From: Ideonella margarita
GTDB taxonomy: Bacteria; Pseudomonadota; Gammaproteobacteria; Burkholderiales; Burkholderiaceae_C
DNA: 64,000 nt
Direction: 5' to 3'
NCBI RefSeq assembly: GCF_038066635.1
Contig: NZ_JBBUTI010000003.1
Coordinates: forward strand, 135,150-199,149
Shown: positions 24,271-32,577 of the stretch, piece after piece
Numbering within the stretch: the stretch's first letter is position 1
Layout: every line of letters starts with the position of its first letter
Program-made: the position numbers and the translations under genes
Notes under the pieces: generated by a model
What the model was told of the DNA's origin: nothing
Database searches by the model: none
What the model saw: only the letters and a program-made list of their open reading frames with translations

Positions 24271-25737
24271 ATGTCCGCCCGAGAAACCCGCCCGGAAACC
24301 GACACCGATGCACCGTCCGCCGGCGCCAGCAGCCCCCGCGGCGGCCTGGACCGCAGCGCCGCGCAGACGCTGACCGACCAGATCGCGAGTCAGTTCACCG
24401 AGCACATCCGGCAGCGCCTGCTGGCCCCCGGCGCCAAACTGCCCTCGGTGCGCGAATGCGCCCGCCGCCAGGGCGTGAGCCCACACACGGTGGTGGCCGC
24501 CTACGACCAGCTGCTGGCGCAAGGGCTGGTGGAAGCCCGCCGCCAGCGCGGCTTCTTCGTGCGTGAGCAGCGCCAGTCGGCACAGCCGCATGCGGCGGCG
24601 GCCGTGGCCTCGGTGCCGCCGGTGGACGCCACGGCGCTGATCCGCGGGATGTTCCACGGGCTGTCTGACAAGCCGGCGCCGGGCCTGGGCACCCTGCCGG
24701 CCGATTGGCTCGACCTGCCGATGCTGGCCAGCGCGCTGCGCCGGGTGCTGGCCCAGGGCGATCCGATGATCTCGCTGCAATACGGCCACCCGGCCGGTGA
24801 CCGGCGGCTGCGTGAAGCGCTGTGCGTGAAGCTCGCCGACTTTGGCGTGCGGGCCCAGGCCGCGCAGATCATCACCGCCACCGGCGCCACGCACGCGCTC
24901 GACATCATCTCGCGCACCCTGCTGAAGCCCGGTGATGCGGTGCTGGTGGACGAGCCCGCCTGGGCGGTGGAATACGCGCGCCTGACGCAACTCGGCGTGC
25001 GCCTGCTGCCCGTGCCACGCGGCGCCGACGGCCCCGACCTGACCGTGATGGCCACCCTGGCCCGCGAGCACCAGCCGCGCATGTACGTGACCGTGCCGGT
25101 GCTGCACAACCCGACCGGCGGCTCACTCAACCTGTCGACGGCGCACCAGATCCTCAAGCTCGCCGAGCAGCATGATTTCTGGCTGGTGGAAGACGACACC
25201 TATGCCCACCTGGCGCCGGCTCACCTGCCCCGCATGGCAGCACTCGATGGCCTGCAGCGCACGCTGTATGTGTCGGGCTTCTCGAAGATCCTCACGCCCA
25301 GCTGGCGCGTGGGCTACCTGGCCGTGCCGGAGCGGCTGGTGGAGCGGCTGGTCGACACCAAACTGCTGTCGACCCTCACCACCCCGGCGGTGCTGGAGCA
25401 GGCCGTGGCCATTTGCCTGGAGCAAGGCAGCCTGCGGCGCCATGCCGAGCGCGTCACCACCCGGCTGGACGCGGCGCGGCACCGCACCGTGCAACTGGCG
25501 CAGCAGCACGGCTGCCGGTTTGTCACACCGCCGCAAGGGCTGTTCGGCTGGGTCGAGACCGGCGTCAATACCGAGGTGATGGCGCAGCTGATGCACGACG
25601 AGGGCTGGCTGCTGGCCCCCGGCCATCTGTTCCATGCCACGCGCCGCACGGGCACGCTGATGCGCATCAACTTCGCCACCAGCCAGGACGCCCGTTTCTG
25701 GCGGGATTTTGATCGGCTGCGCGCGTCGGTGCGTTAA
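24271..25737 (+). CDS. MocR-family transcription regulator (GntR-type wHTH plus aminotransferase domain)
   Basis: Regulator of 488 residues. A winged helix (about 30-100) carries 'LPSVRECARRQGVSPHTVVAA'; an aminotransferase fold follows, with the PLP lysine in 'GFSKILTPSWRVGY' and 'VLHNPTGGSLNL'. MocR proteins usually bind PLP or a PLP-amino acid adduct and control one adjacent divergent operon. Here that is lysE-eamA-ygeA-aminotransferase-phzF-VOC. The ATG at 24271 is chosen because an open frame continuing far upstream runs antisense through lysE and eamA and lacks family similarity. Confidence 0.92.
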   Translation: MSARETRPETDTDAPSAGASSPRGGLDRSAAQTLTDQIASQFTEHIRQRLLAPGAKLPSVRECARRQGVSPHTVVAAYDQLLAQGLVEARRQRGFFVREQRQSAQPHAAAAVASVPPVDATALIRGMFHGLSDKPAPGLGTLPADWLDLPMLASALRRVLAQGDPMISLQYGHPAGDRRLREALCVKLADFGVRAQAAQIITATGATHALDIISRTLLKPGDAVLVDEPAWAVEYARLTQLGVRLLPVPRGADGPDLTVMATLAREHQPRMYVTVPVLHNPTGGSLNLSTAHQILKLAEQHDFWLVEDDTYAHLAPAHLPRMAALDGLQRTLYVSGFSKILTPSWRVGYLAVPERLVERLVDTKLLSTLTTPAVLEQAVAICLEQGSLRRHAERVTTRLDAARHRTVQLAQQHGCRFVTPPQGLFGWVETGVNTEVMAQLMHDEGWLLAPGHLFHATRRTGTLMRINFATSQDARFWRDFDRLRASVR

Positions 25738-25753
25738 AGCAGGTTCGCTGAAC

Positions 25754-26923
25754 TCAGCGAGACAAGCCCGCAGCGCTGGTGGAAATCCAGCCCAGGCCGC
25801 GCGCATGCAGGCTCTGCACATACAGCCGGTCCGGCGTTTCGCTCACCGCCGTGGTCTCGGGGTAGCGGCCGGAAATGTCCTGCAGGTCCAGCAGCACCTG
25901 GCCTTGTTCGTTGAACGCGAACACGTGGCCGTAGGCCTTCGGAATGGGCCAGAGGGCACGCGGCAGGCGCAGCGTCACCTCGCGCAGCCACGGCGTGCCC
26001 GCCATACGGTCGATCACCGGGTTGCGCGGCTTGGTCAGGCCCACCCAGATGCGGCCATCGCGGCCCCGCATCAGGTTGTCCGGGTAGCCAGGCAGGCTGT
26101 CGATCAGCACCTTGGCCTGGCTCGGGGTGGCGCCGGCTTTGGTGTCGAGATCAACACTCGCCAGATCAAGGTTGCTGGCATCGGTGCTCACGCGCCAGAT
26201 GCGGTAGCGGCCGGTCTCGGCCACCAGCAGCTGCTGCTCGTCCTGGCTCAGCACCACACCGTTGGCGAAGCTCAGTCCGTGAGCCACCACCCGGCTCTGC
26301 CCGGTGCGCAGATCATGTTCGATGATGCGGCCGGTGGCGCTTTGCTCCAGGATATCGAGCACGCTGGCCTCGAAGGTGCCGCCCCAATCCTTCGGTGCGA
26401 AGCGGGTGGACGCATCACTGAGGTACACCTTGCCGGCGCTTGACACCACCACGGCGTCGGCATACCGGATGGGGCTGTCGCCCACGCGGTCGGCAAGCAC
26501 CGTCACCTCGCCCTGCCGGGTGATGCGCAGCAGGCCGCGCACCGCATCGGCGGCGATCATGGTCCAGTCGCCATCGGGCTTGCGCTCGAAGTCGAAGCCC
26601 AGCACCCGGCCGCCGCTGTTGGCAAACACCGTCTGCCCGCTGCCATCCGGTGCCATGCGCAAGACCTTGCCGCTGAGCACCGCGGCGTACAAGGCGCCAT
26701 CGGGGCCGATGGCGATGTGCTCGGGGCCTTCTTCACCGTGCAGGTCGATCACCTGCAGCCCGGCCAGGCGCTGGTTGGCGGCATGCACGCCGGTGTAGCC
26801 GCTGTCGCCGGGCGCCGTCCAGGCCACGGCACGCACCGGCACCGGCCACAGCAGCAGGTAGGCCGCCAGCAGCAGCACGGCCAGACACAGCGAGAGGAAC
26901 AAGGTACGCCAGAAACGTCGCAT
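25754..26923 (-). CDS. Membrane-anchored SMP-30/strictosidine synthase-like beta-propeller protein
   Basis: Protein of 389 residues with an uncleaved-looking N-terminal membrane anchor (about 7-27, 'LFLSLCLAVLLLAAYLLLW'). A six-bladed propeller of the SMP-30/strictosidine-synthase-like type follows: 'GPEHIAIGPDGALYA', 'SFANGVVLSQDEQQLLVAET', 'LPGYPDNLMRGRDGRIWVG'. Proteins of this type are lactonases or esterases facing the periplasm or cell exterior; the substrate is unknown. It lies 4 bp downstream of the decarboxylase gene on the same strand, so they are probably co-transcribed. Confidence 0.85.
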   Translation of the reverse strand: MRRFWRTLFLSLCLAVLLLAAYLLLWPVPVRAVAWTAPGDSGYTGVHAANQRLAGLQVIDLHGEEGPEHIAIGPDGALYAAVLSGKVLRMAPDGSGQTVFANSGGRVLGFDFERKPDGDWTMIAADAVRGLLRITRQGEVTVLADRVGDSPIRYADAVVVSSAGKVYLSDASTRFAPKDWGGTFEASVLDILEQSATGRIIEHDLRTGQSRVVAHGLSFANGVVLSQDEQQLLVAETGRYRIWRVSTDASNLDLASVDLDTKAGATPSQAKVLIDSLPGYPDNLMRGRDGRIWVGLTKPRNPVIDRMAGTPWLREVTLRLPRALWPIPKAYGHVFAFNEQGQVLLDLQDISGRYPETTAVSETPDRLYVQSLHARGLGWISTSAAGLSR

Positions 26924-26927
26924 GGCT

Positions 26928-28901
26928 TCAGCGCTCCGGCAGCGCGGCGCGCTCGTCGTCGCTCAGCACCCGCAGGCGCCACTCGCCGTCCATCTGCGCC
27001 AGGCCGTGCAGATCGATCGAGCGCTGGGTCTGCAGCAGCCGCACCAGGTAGGCCACCACCGCGGGCTCGATCACCTGACCCGGCACCAGCACCGGAATGC
27101 CCGGCGGGTACGGCACGATCTGGTCGCAGCACACGCGGCCATTCAAGGCCGCATTCGGCTGGCCCTGCTCGTCGAGCAGCGGCATGCGCACGCCGGCTTC
27201 ATAAAACGCATCACGCGGCAGGCAGGCCAGCGCCGTGAAGCGCGGTGCCTCGGGCATGCGGCCGTAGGTGAGTGGCGGCCGACGGTCTTTGGCCAGACGC
27301 AGCATCGAATCAAACAGCCGGCTGACCTTGCTGCGCGTGGTGCCGATGGTCAGCAGCAGCGTCAACGTGTTGTGCGTGTTCTTCTCGACCTGGATGTTGT
27401 AGCGGTTGATCAGCTCGTCGCGCAGCTCGTCAGCCGACCAGCCGCTGGCCGAGATGTCGATGGTGAGCTTGGTCGGGTCCAGGCGAATGCCGTCGTCCTT
27501 CACTTCCTCGGGCAGCATGTCGGCCAGCGACAGCACACGGAACGCACCGGTGGCGTTGATCTTCTCGCGCAGCTCGTGGGCGAATTTCAGCGAGCGGTCG
27601 AGCAGGCGGTAGCCCTCCATCACGGCCTGCTTGCGGGCCACGTCGAGGCTGGCGATCAGCGTGTACTGCGGGCTGGTCGACGCGTGCATGTTGAAGTTCT
27701 CGCGGAACAGATGCTCGTCGAAGGCCGGGTCGTTCACATGGATCATGCTGGCCTGCGAAAACGCCGACAGCACCTTGTGGGTGCTCTGGGTGACGTAGTC
27801 GGCGCCGCACTCCAGGGCGGTCGGCCGCAGCTCGGGGTGGAAGCGGGCGTGGCCGTACCAGGCCTCGTCGACGATCACCTTGATGCCGGCGGCGTGGGCC
27901 TCGCGGATGATGGGCGCGAGGTCGTAACGGAAGCCGTCGTAGGTGCAGCTGGTGAGGATCAGCACCTTGGCATCGGCGTTGGCGGCGATGGCCGCGCGGA
28001 TGGTGGCCAGCGGCACCGGCCCGAAGATGCCGTATTGCCGGTTCACGGACGAATCGAGGTACACCGGCCGCGCGCCCGACAGGATCACGCCGTGATGCAC
28101 CGACTTGTGGCAGTTGCGGTCGAGCAGCAGCTTGTCGCCCGGCGCTAGTAGGGTCTGGAAGATGACCTTGTTCGACGTGCTGGTGCCGTTGGTGGCGAAG
28201 TAGGTCTTGCGGGCACCGAAGGCCTTGGCGGCCAGCCGCTGGCTCTGCGCAATGACGCCCGTGGGGTGCAGCAGCGAATCAAGCATCGGCACGCTGCACG
28301 ACAGGTCGGCGCGCAGCATTTCCTCGCCGACGAAGTCGTAGAAATCGCCCACCCACGGGCTGCCCTTGAAGCTGTCGCCACCGGCGTGGCCGGGCGTGTG
28401 CCAGCTGTCCTTGGCCTGGGCCACATAGGCGCGCAGCGCGTCGTGGAACGGGGTTTGTGCCTTCTCGGCCACCTCGGCCGCGAGGATGCGGAACCAGCCG
28501 GAAAAATCGTGTTCGTTGCGGAAGAAGTAGCCGTCCACCGCGTCGCTGGCGAGCTGTTCCACCAGCAGCTTGTCGCTGTCGTCTTCCAGCAGCATGTAGA
28601 CCGAGAGCTCGGGCCGCGCGTCGATGATGCGCTGGGCCAGGATGACGGCGGGCGCGCCCTGCCCCTCCGGCCCGGACGGGCCGTGGTCGATCAGCACCAC
28701 CTGCAGATCAACGCCGCTGGCAGGGGTGGCCAGCACCATGTCGAGGGCGCTCTGGTCACACGGGCAGCCAACAGCCTGCAGGCCATGCGGGTTGTCGCCC
28801 GAAGCCTCGCGCTTGTGCGCGGCGGCGTTCAGTCCGTCGGTGACTTGCTGGCGAAAATTCGCATCGGCGCTGATGACCAGCACCTGGGTCGCCGGTTTCA
28901 T
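26928..28901 (-). CDS. Orn/Lys/Arg decarboxylase, PLP-dependent class I
   Basis: Cytoplasmic decarboxylase of 657 residues, making a polyamine precursor or cadaverine from ornithine, lysine or arginine. A receiver-like wing domain (about 1-130) precedes the aminotransferase-fold core, with the PLP lysine in 'YVTQSTHKVLSAF', 'DEAWYGHARFHP' and the substrate region 'SWHTPGHAGGDSFKGSP'. It is about 50-100 residues shorter than the enterobacterial SpeC, LdcI and AdiA enzymes. Substrate cannot be decided. The ATG at 28901 has AGGAG 8 nt upstream, and a hairpin (GCCGTGC/GCACGGC, 28933-28959) sits in the leader. Confidence 0.9.
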   Translation of the reverse strand: MKPATQVLVISADANFRQQVTDGLNAAAHKREASGDNPHGLQAVGCPCDQSALDMVLATPASGVDLQVVLIDHGPSGPEGQGAPAVILAQRIIDARPELSVYMLLEDDSDKLLVEQLASDAVDGYFFRNEHDFSGWFRILAAEVAEKAQTPFHDALRAYVAQAKDSWHTPGHAGGDSFKGSPWVGDFYDFVGEEMLRADLSCSVPMLDSLLHPTGVIAQSQRLAAKAFGARKTYFATNGTSTSNKVIFQTLLAPGDKLLLDRNCHKSVHHGVILSGARPVYLDSSVNRQYGIFGPVPLATIRAAIAANADAKVLILTSCTYDGFRYDLAPIIREAHAAGIKVIVDEAWYGHARFHPELRPTALECGADYVTQSTHKVLSAFSQASMIHVNDPAFDEHLFRENFNMHASTSPQYTLIASLDVARKQAVMEGYRLLDRSLKFAHELREKINATGAFRVLSLADMLPEEVKDDGIRLDPTKLTIDISASGWSADELRDELINRYNIQVEKNTHNTLTLLLTIGTTRSKVSRLFDSMLRLAKDRRPPLTYGRMPEAPRFTALACLPRDAFYEAGVRMPLLDEQGQPNAALNGRVCCDQIVPYPPGIPVLVPGQVIEPAVVAYLVRLLQTQRSIDLHGLAQMDGEWRLRVLSDDERAALPER

Positions 28902-29049
28902 GGCGCTCACTCCTGATGGTTGTGTTCTTCAGGCCGTGCCCGCTTGTGGCGCGCACGGCTTGTTCATGCAGGCAGTGTAGGCAAGGTGCGTGCCGCCCCC
29001 GGGCAGGGTTGACGCGGGGTGTGGGGTTCCGCCTGAGGCGGCGAGGCCT

Positions 29050-30105
29050 TCAGCCGCGGCGCGGAGGCAGCACCCGGGTGCCGCCGATGGGCAGCACGAA
29101 CACGGCATCGTCCGACACGTTCTGCGCAGCGCGCAGCCGCTGCAGCTCACGCGGGGGCTCGTCGAGCGGCTCATCGGTGAGCGCGAACGTGCCCCAGTGC
29201 ACGCCCAGGCTGCGCTGGGCGCCGAGGTCGTGGTGGATGCGCAGGGCCTCTTCCACGTTCACATGCTGCGGCGCCATGAACCAGCGGGGCTCGTAGGCGC
29301 CGATGGGCAGCAGCGCGATGTCAAAGCCGCCGGCCTGCTGACGCTCAGCGAAGCGGGCCTTGAGCGCAGCGAACTCCCGCGAGTACGCCGTGTCACCCGC
29401 GAAGAACAAGTGGCAATCAGGCGCGAACATCGCAAAGCCGCCCCAGAGCGTGGCCATGCGGTCGGCGATGCCGCGCGCCGACCAGTGCTGTGCGGGCACC
29501 AGCATCACCTCACTCTGGCGGCCGCAGGCGCTGTCCACCATCACCGACTGCCACCAGTCGAGCTCGTCGACCGTGTGGATGCCCAGCTTGGCGAACCAGG
29601 CTTTCAGGCCCAGCGGCACCACGAAGCGCGGCGGGCCACCGGCTTGTGCGGCCAGCGCACGCACCGAGGGCGCGCACAGATGGTCATAGTGGTTGTGCGA
29701 CACCATCACCACGTCGATGTGCGGCAGCTGCGCCAGCGACAAACCCGGTGGCTGTTCACGCCGCGGGCCGACAAACGACACCGGCGAGGCGCGCTCGGCA
29801 AAGATCGGATCGGTCAGCACATTCAGCCCGCCCAGCTGGGCCAGCACGGTGGCATGGCCCACCCAGGTGACGGCCGGCACCATGGCCGCACCGGCGGTGG
29901 CATTGGCGTGCAGCCAGGCCAGGTCAGGCGGCACCTGGGGAATGGGCGCCTGCGGCGGCTTGGGCAGGCCCTCGGCACGCGCATTCCAGCGCCAGCGCAG
30001 CACGTCCGCCAGCGACTTCACCTCGAACGGCGCGGCCACGTTGCGAAACCCATCGGCCGTGTGGTGCGGCTGGTCAGGTTGGAAGTGCGGGTTGCGGCGT
30101 GCCAC
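29050..30105 (-). CDS. MBL-fold metallo-hydrolase (UlaG / NAPE-PLD-like)
   Basis: Metal-dependent hydrolase of 351 residues. The metallo-beta-lactamase motif is 'MVSHNHYDHLCA' (HxHxDH), with 'TWVGHATVLAQLGGLNVLTDP' before it and 'PAQHWSARG' and 'FAGDTAYS' after it, as in the NAPE-phospholipase D/UlaG-like branch. The GTG at 30105 is chosen because GGAG lies 6 nt upstream and the protein then starts with the family-typical 'NPHFQPDQPHHTADGFRN'. An ATG at 30168 would overlap the DUF805 gene by 43 bp. Confidence 0.85.
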   Translation of the reverse strand: MARRNPHFQPDQPHHTADGFRNVAAPFEVKSLADVLRWRWNARAEGLPKPPQAPIPQVPPDLAWLHANATAGAAMVPAVTWVGHATVLAQLGGLNVLTDPIFAERASPVSFVGPRREQPPGLSLAQLPHIDVVMVSHNHYDHLCAPSVRALAAQAGGPPRFVVPLGLKAWFAKLGIHTVDELDWWQSVMVDSACGRQSEVMLVPAQHWSARGIADRMATLWGGFAMFAPDCHLFFAGDTAYSREFAALKARFAERQQAGGFDIALLPIGAYEPRWFMAPQHVNVEEALRIHHDLGAQRSLGVHWGTFALTDEPLDEPPRELQRLRAAQNVSDDAVFVLPIGGTRVLPPRRG

Positions 30106-30125
30106 GGGGGTCTCCGGAAGGGGGC

Positions 30126-31061
30126 TCAATGGCCAGCGAAGCGGGCCAGCATGCGGATGGAGCTCCACAGCAGCAAGGCGCCCACGGCCACCAGGGCCAG
30201 CGTGGCAATCACGATGCTCATCACGCTGCCGGCTTCAGGCCGCGGGCCGTAGTCGTTGTCATCGGGGTTACCCGGCCAGAGCATCAGCACCAGGGTCATG
30301 ATGGTGCCCACGGTGGGCACCACGCTGAGCACGGCCCACCAGCCGGTGAGGTTCAGGTCGTGCAGGCGCAGCACGTTCAGGCGGATGCTGAGGAACAGGT
30401 ACGCCACCGCCGAGATCAGAAACACCAGGCCCGACACGATGCCGATCGAACGCAGGGCAACGGTCAGGATGGCCAGAAAGACCACCATCATCCAGAGGCT
30501 GCTTGACGCGGCACGCAGGCGGCCCACGCGGCCCTCCATGCTGGTGCCGAACAACGCAGGCTCATCCTCATGGGCCCAGCTGCGGAAATCGCGCGGGGGC
30601 GGTGCATGGCGCGTGCTGCCAAAACCCTGGCGGGTTGGCGGCGCGTCCATGTCGCCGCGGGCCTCGGCTTTGGTGCCCGCATCGAACTGGGGCGCGGGTG
30701 CGGGCTCAGGCAGGCGGGGTGCGGCGGGCTCTGGCTCTGACGGCGGCATGGCCGCCACGGCCATTGGCACCAGGCTCAAGCCGGCAGGCGCGGGTGTGGC
30801 CGCAACGGGGGCGGCTGGCGCCGCTGCAGCAACGTCCTCCTCCATGCTCAGCTGCGCACCCAGCGCCGCAAAGCGTTGCACCCACTGCTGCGCCTTCTGC
30901 AGGTCCAGCCCGCGCTTGATGACGGCGCGCCGGCCGCTGAACAAGGCACCGAGCCGCGCCTCATCGAGCTGGAGTTGCGCGCCCAGCGCCGCACGCACGG
31001 CGGCGGGCTCGAAGCCTGGCAGCACGCCGGCTGCATAGACGAGGTGGTAGGTGGTGCTCAT
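30126..31061 (-). CDS. DUF805 membrane protein with an N-terminal soluble domain
   Basis: Protein of 311 residues. Residues 1-75 form a small domain ('GFEPAAVRAALGAQLQLD', 'ALFSGRRAVIKRGLDLQKA') that recurs in proteobacterial membrane proteins. A Pro/Ala-rich linker (about 76-165) follows, then a DUF805 domain: 'GRVGRLRA', hydrophobic segments, 'RLHDLNLTGWWAVLSVVPTV' and 'LMLWPGNPDDNDYGPRP'. A last membrane helix ends the protein. Function unknown. It lies between trpS and the MBL gene on the same strand. Confidence 0.8.
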   Translation of the reverse strand: MSTTYHLVYAAGVLPGFEPAAVRAALGAQLQLDEARLGALFSGRRAVIKRGLDLQKAQQWVQRFAALGAQLSMEEDVAAAAPAAPVAATPAPAGLSLVPMAVAAMPPSEPEPAAPRLPEPAPAPQFDAGTKAEARGDMDAPPTRQGFGSTRHAPPPRDFRSWAHEDEPALFGTSMEGRVGRLRAASSSLWMMVVFLAILTVALRSIGIVSGLVFLISAVAYLFLSIRLNVLRLHDLNLTGWWAVLSVVPTVGTIMTLVLMLWPGNPDDNDYGPRPEAGSVMSIVIATLALVAVGALLLWSSIRMLARFAGH

Positions 31062-31122
31062 GAGGTGTGCGTGGACTGGCCCGCCACCGGGGCCTGCACC
31101 CCCGTGGCGAGGCGGGTGCGGA

Positions 31123-32478
31123 TCAGGTGTTGGAAGCGCTCGACGCGTTCTTGTCGGCTGCGTCAGCGGCCTCAGCCGCGGCAGCCAGCAGCGCTGCCAG
31201 CGCATGGGCCACATCGTCTTCGCTCACGCCATCACCGCGCTGCACGGGGGCGCCGGCCAGCGCAGCGGCGCCGTCGGTCTTGAGCTTCTTCACCCATTCA
31301 CCGGCATCCCTGCCGCCGGCAAAGGCACTGCTCTGCAGCAGCACGCGGCCATCGGCGGCGCTGAGCTTGAAGTAGAACTGGCCGTCGGCTTCGCGGTATT
31401 GCTTGAACACGGCGAGCGCCGGCTTGGCGCGCGCCACCGGGGCGGTTGACGCCGCCAGTGGCTGGAAGGTGCGCAGGCCTACGGCATGGCGCAGGCGCGC
31501 CAGCAGCGGCGCGGCTTCGGCACGGGCACGGGCAGCGCCGGCCTGCAACGTGGCCTCGATCTCTTCCGGGTGCGCCATCAAGGCGTCGTAGCGCTCGCGC
31601 ATCGGGCCGATCTGGCCGTTGATCTGGTCAAACAGGCGCTGCTTGGCATCGCCCCAGCCCAGGCCGGCACGCAGCTCGTCGCGGAAGGCCGCGCGCTGCG
31701 CCGGCGTGGCAAACGCATCAAAGATGCTGACCAGGTGCGAGCCGTCCGGGTCCTTGGGCTCACCGGGGAGCTTGCTGTCTGTGACGATGCGGGCGATGGC
31801 CTCGCGCAGGGCCTTCTCGCCGCCTTCGAACAAGGGAATGACGTTGTCATAGCTCTTGCTCATCTTGCGGCCATCCAGGCCAGGCAAGAGCTCCATCTCG
31901 GCTTCAACCTCGGCCTCGGGCAGCACGAAGAAATCTTCGCCACGGCCGAACAGGTGGTTGAAGCGCTGGGCCACATCACGCGCCATCTCGATGTGCTGGA
32001 CTTGGTCCTTGCCCACCGGCACGCGGTGCGCGTTGAACATCAGGATGTCAGCGGCCATCAGGATCGGGTAGCTGTACAGGCCCATCGTGATGCCGGCGTC
32101 CGGGTCTTCGCCGGCGGCCACGTTGGCGTCCACCGCGCCCTTGTAGGCGTGTGCGCGGTTCATCTGGCCCTTGGAGGTGACGCAGGTCAGCAACCAGGTC
32201 AGCTCCGGAATTTCAGGCACGTCGCTCTGGCGGTAGAACACGACCCGCGCGGTGTCGAGGCCGGCAGCCAGCCAGGTGGCGGCGATCTGCAGGCGCGAGG
32301 CTTCGATGCGGGCCGGGTCGTCGCACTTGATGAGCGCGTGGTAATCGGCCATGAAGAAGAAGCTGTCGACGCCGGGCTCGCGGCTGGCGGCGATGGCCGG
32401 CCGCAAGGCGCCGACGTAATTGCCCAGGTGCAGGGTGCCGGTGGTGGTGATGCCGGTCAGGACGCGGGTGGAGGCCAT
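31123..32478 (-). CDS. trpS: Tryptophan-tRNA ligase TrpS with C-terminal DUF1508-like extension
   Basis: Class I tRNA synthetase charging tRNA-Trp. It has the HIGH-like 'TGTLHLGNYVG', 'SYPILMAADILMF', 'VPVGKDQVQHIEMARD' and the KMSKS motif in 'GRKMSKSYDN'. At 451 residues it is over 100 longer than E. coli TrpS (334). The extra part begins near 335 and holds, at about 358-400, a unit 'FKQYREADGQFYFKLSAADG' ending in 'EWVKKLK' that resembles the DUF1508/YegP fold. A Glu/Ala-rich tail closes it. No clear ribosome site precedes the ATG. Confidence 0.93.
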   Translation of the reverse strand: MASTRVLTGITTTGTLHLGNYVGALRPAIAASREPGVDSFFFMADYHALIKCDDPARIEASRLQIAATWLAAGLDTARVVFYRQSDVPEIPELTWLLTCVTSKGQMNRAHAYKGAVDANVAAGEDPDAGITMGLYSYPILMAADILMFNAHRVPVGKDQVQHIEMARDVAQRFNHLFGRGEDFFVLPEAEVEAEMELLPGLDGRKMSKSYDNVIPLFEGGEKALREAIARIVTDSKLPGEPKDPDGSHLVSIFDAFATPAQRAAFRDELRAGLGWGDAKQRLFDQINGQIGPMRERYDALMAHPEEIEATLQAGAARARAEAAPLLARLRHAVGLRTFQPLAASTAPVARAKPALAVFKQYREADGQFYFKLSAADGRVLLQSSAFAGGRDAGEWVKKLKTDGAAALAGAPVQRGDGVSEDDVAHALAALLAAAAEAADAADKNASSASNT

Positions 32479-32577
32479 GGTGCGCAGAAGGATCAGGAGT
32501 GACAACGAGGGGAGCAGCCGCAGCCGCTCCGCAAGCCGTGATTGTGGCTGGCTTTGCCGCCAGGGCGCCACGCAGGC

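Noticed and set aside
29027..29040. Short inverted repeat CCGCC/GGCGG after the MBL gene
   Set aside because: The stem is only 5 bp with a 3-4 nt loop and no T-run; too weak to call a terminator.
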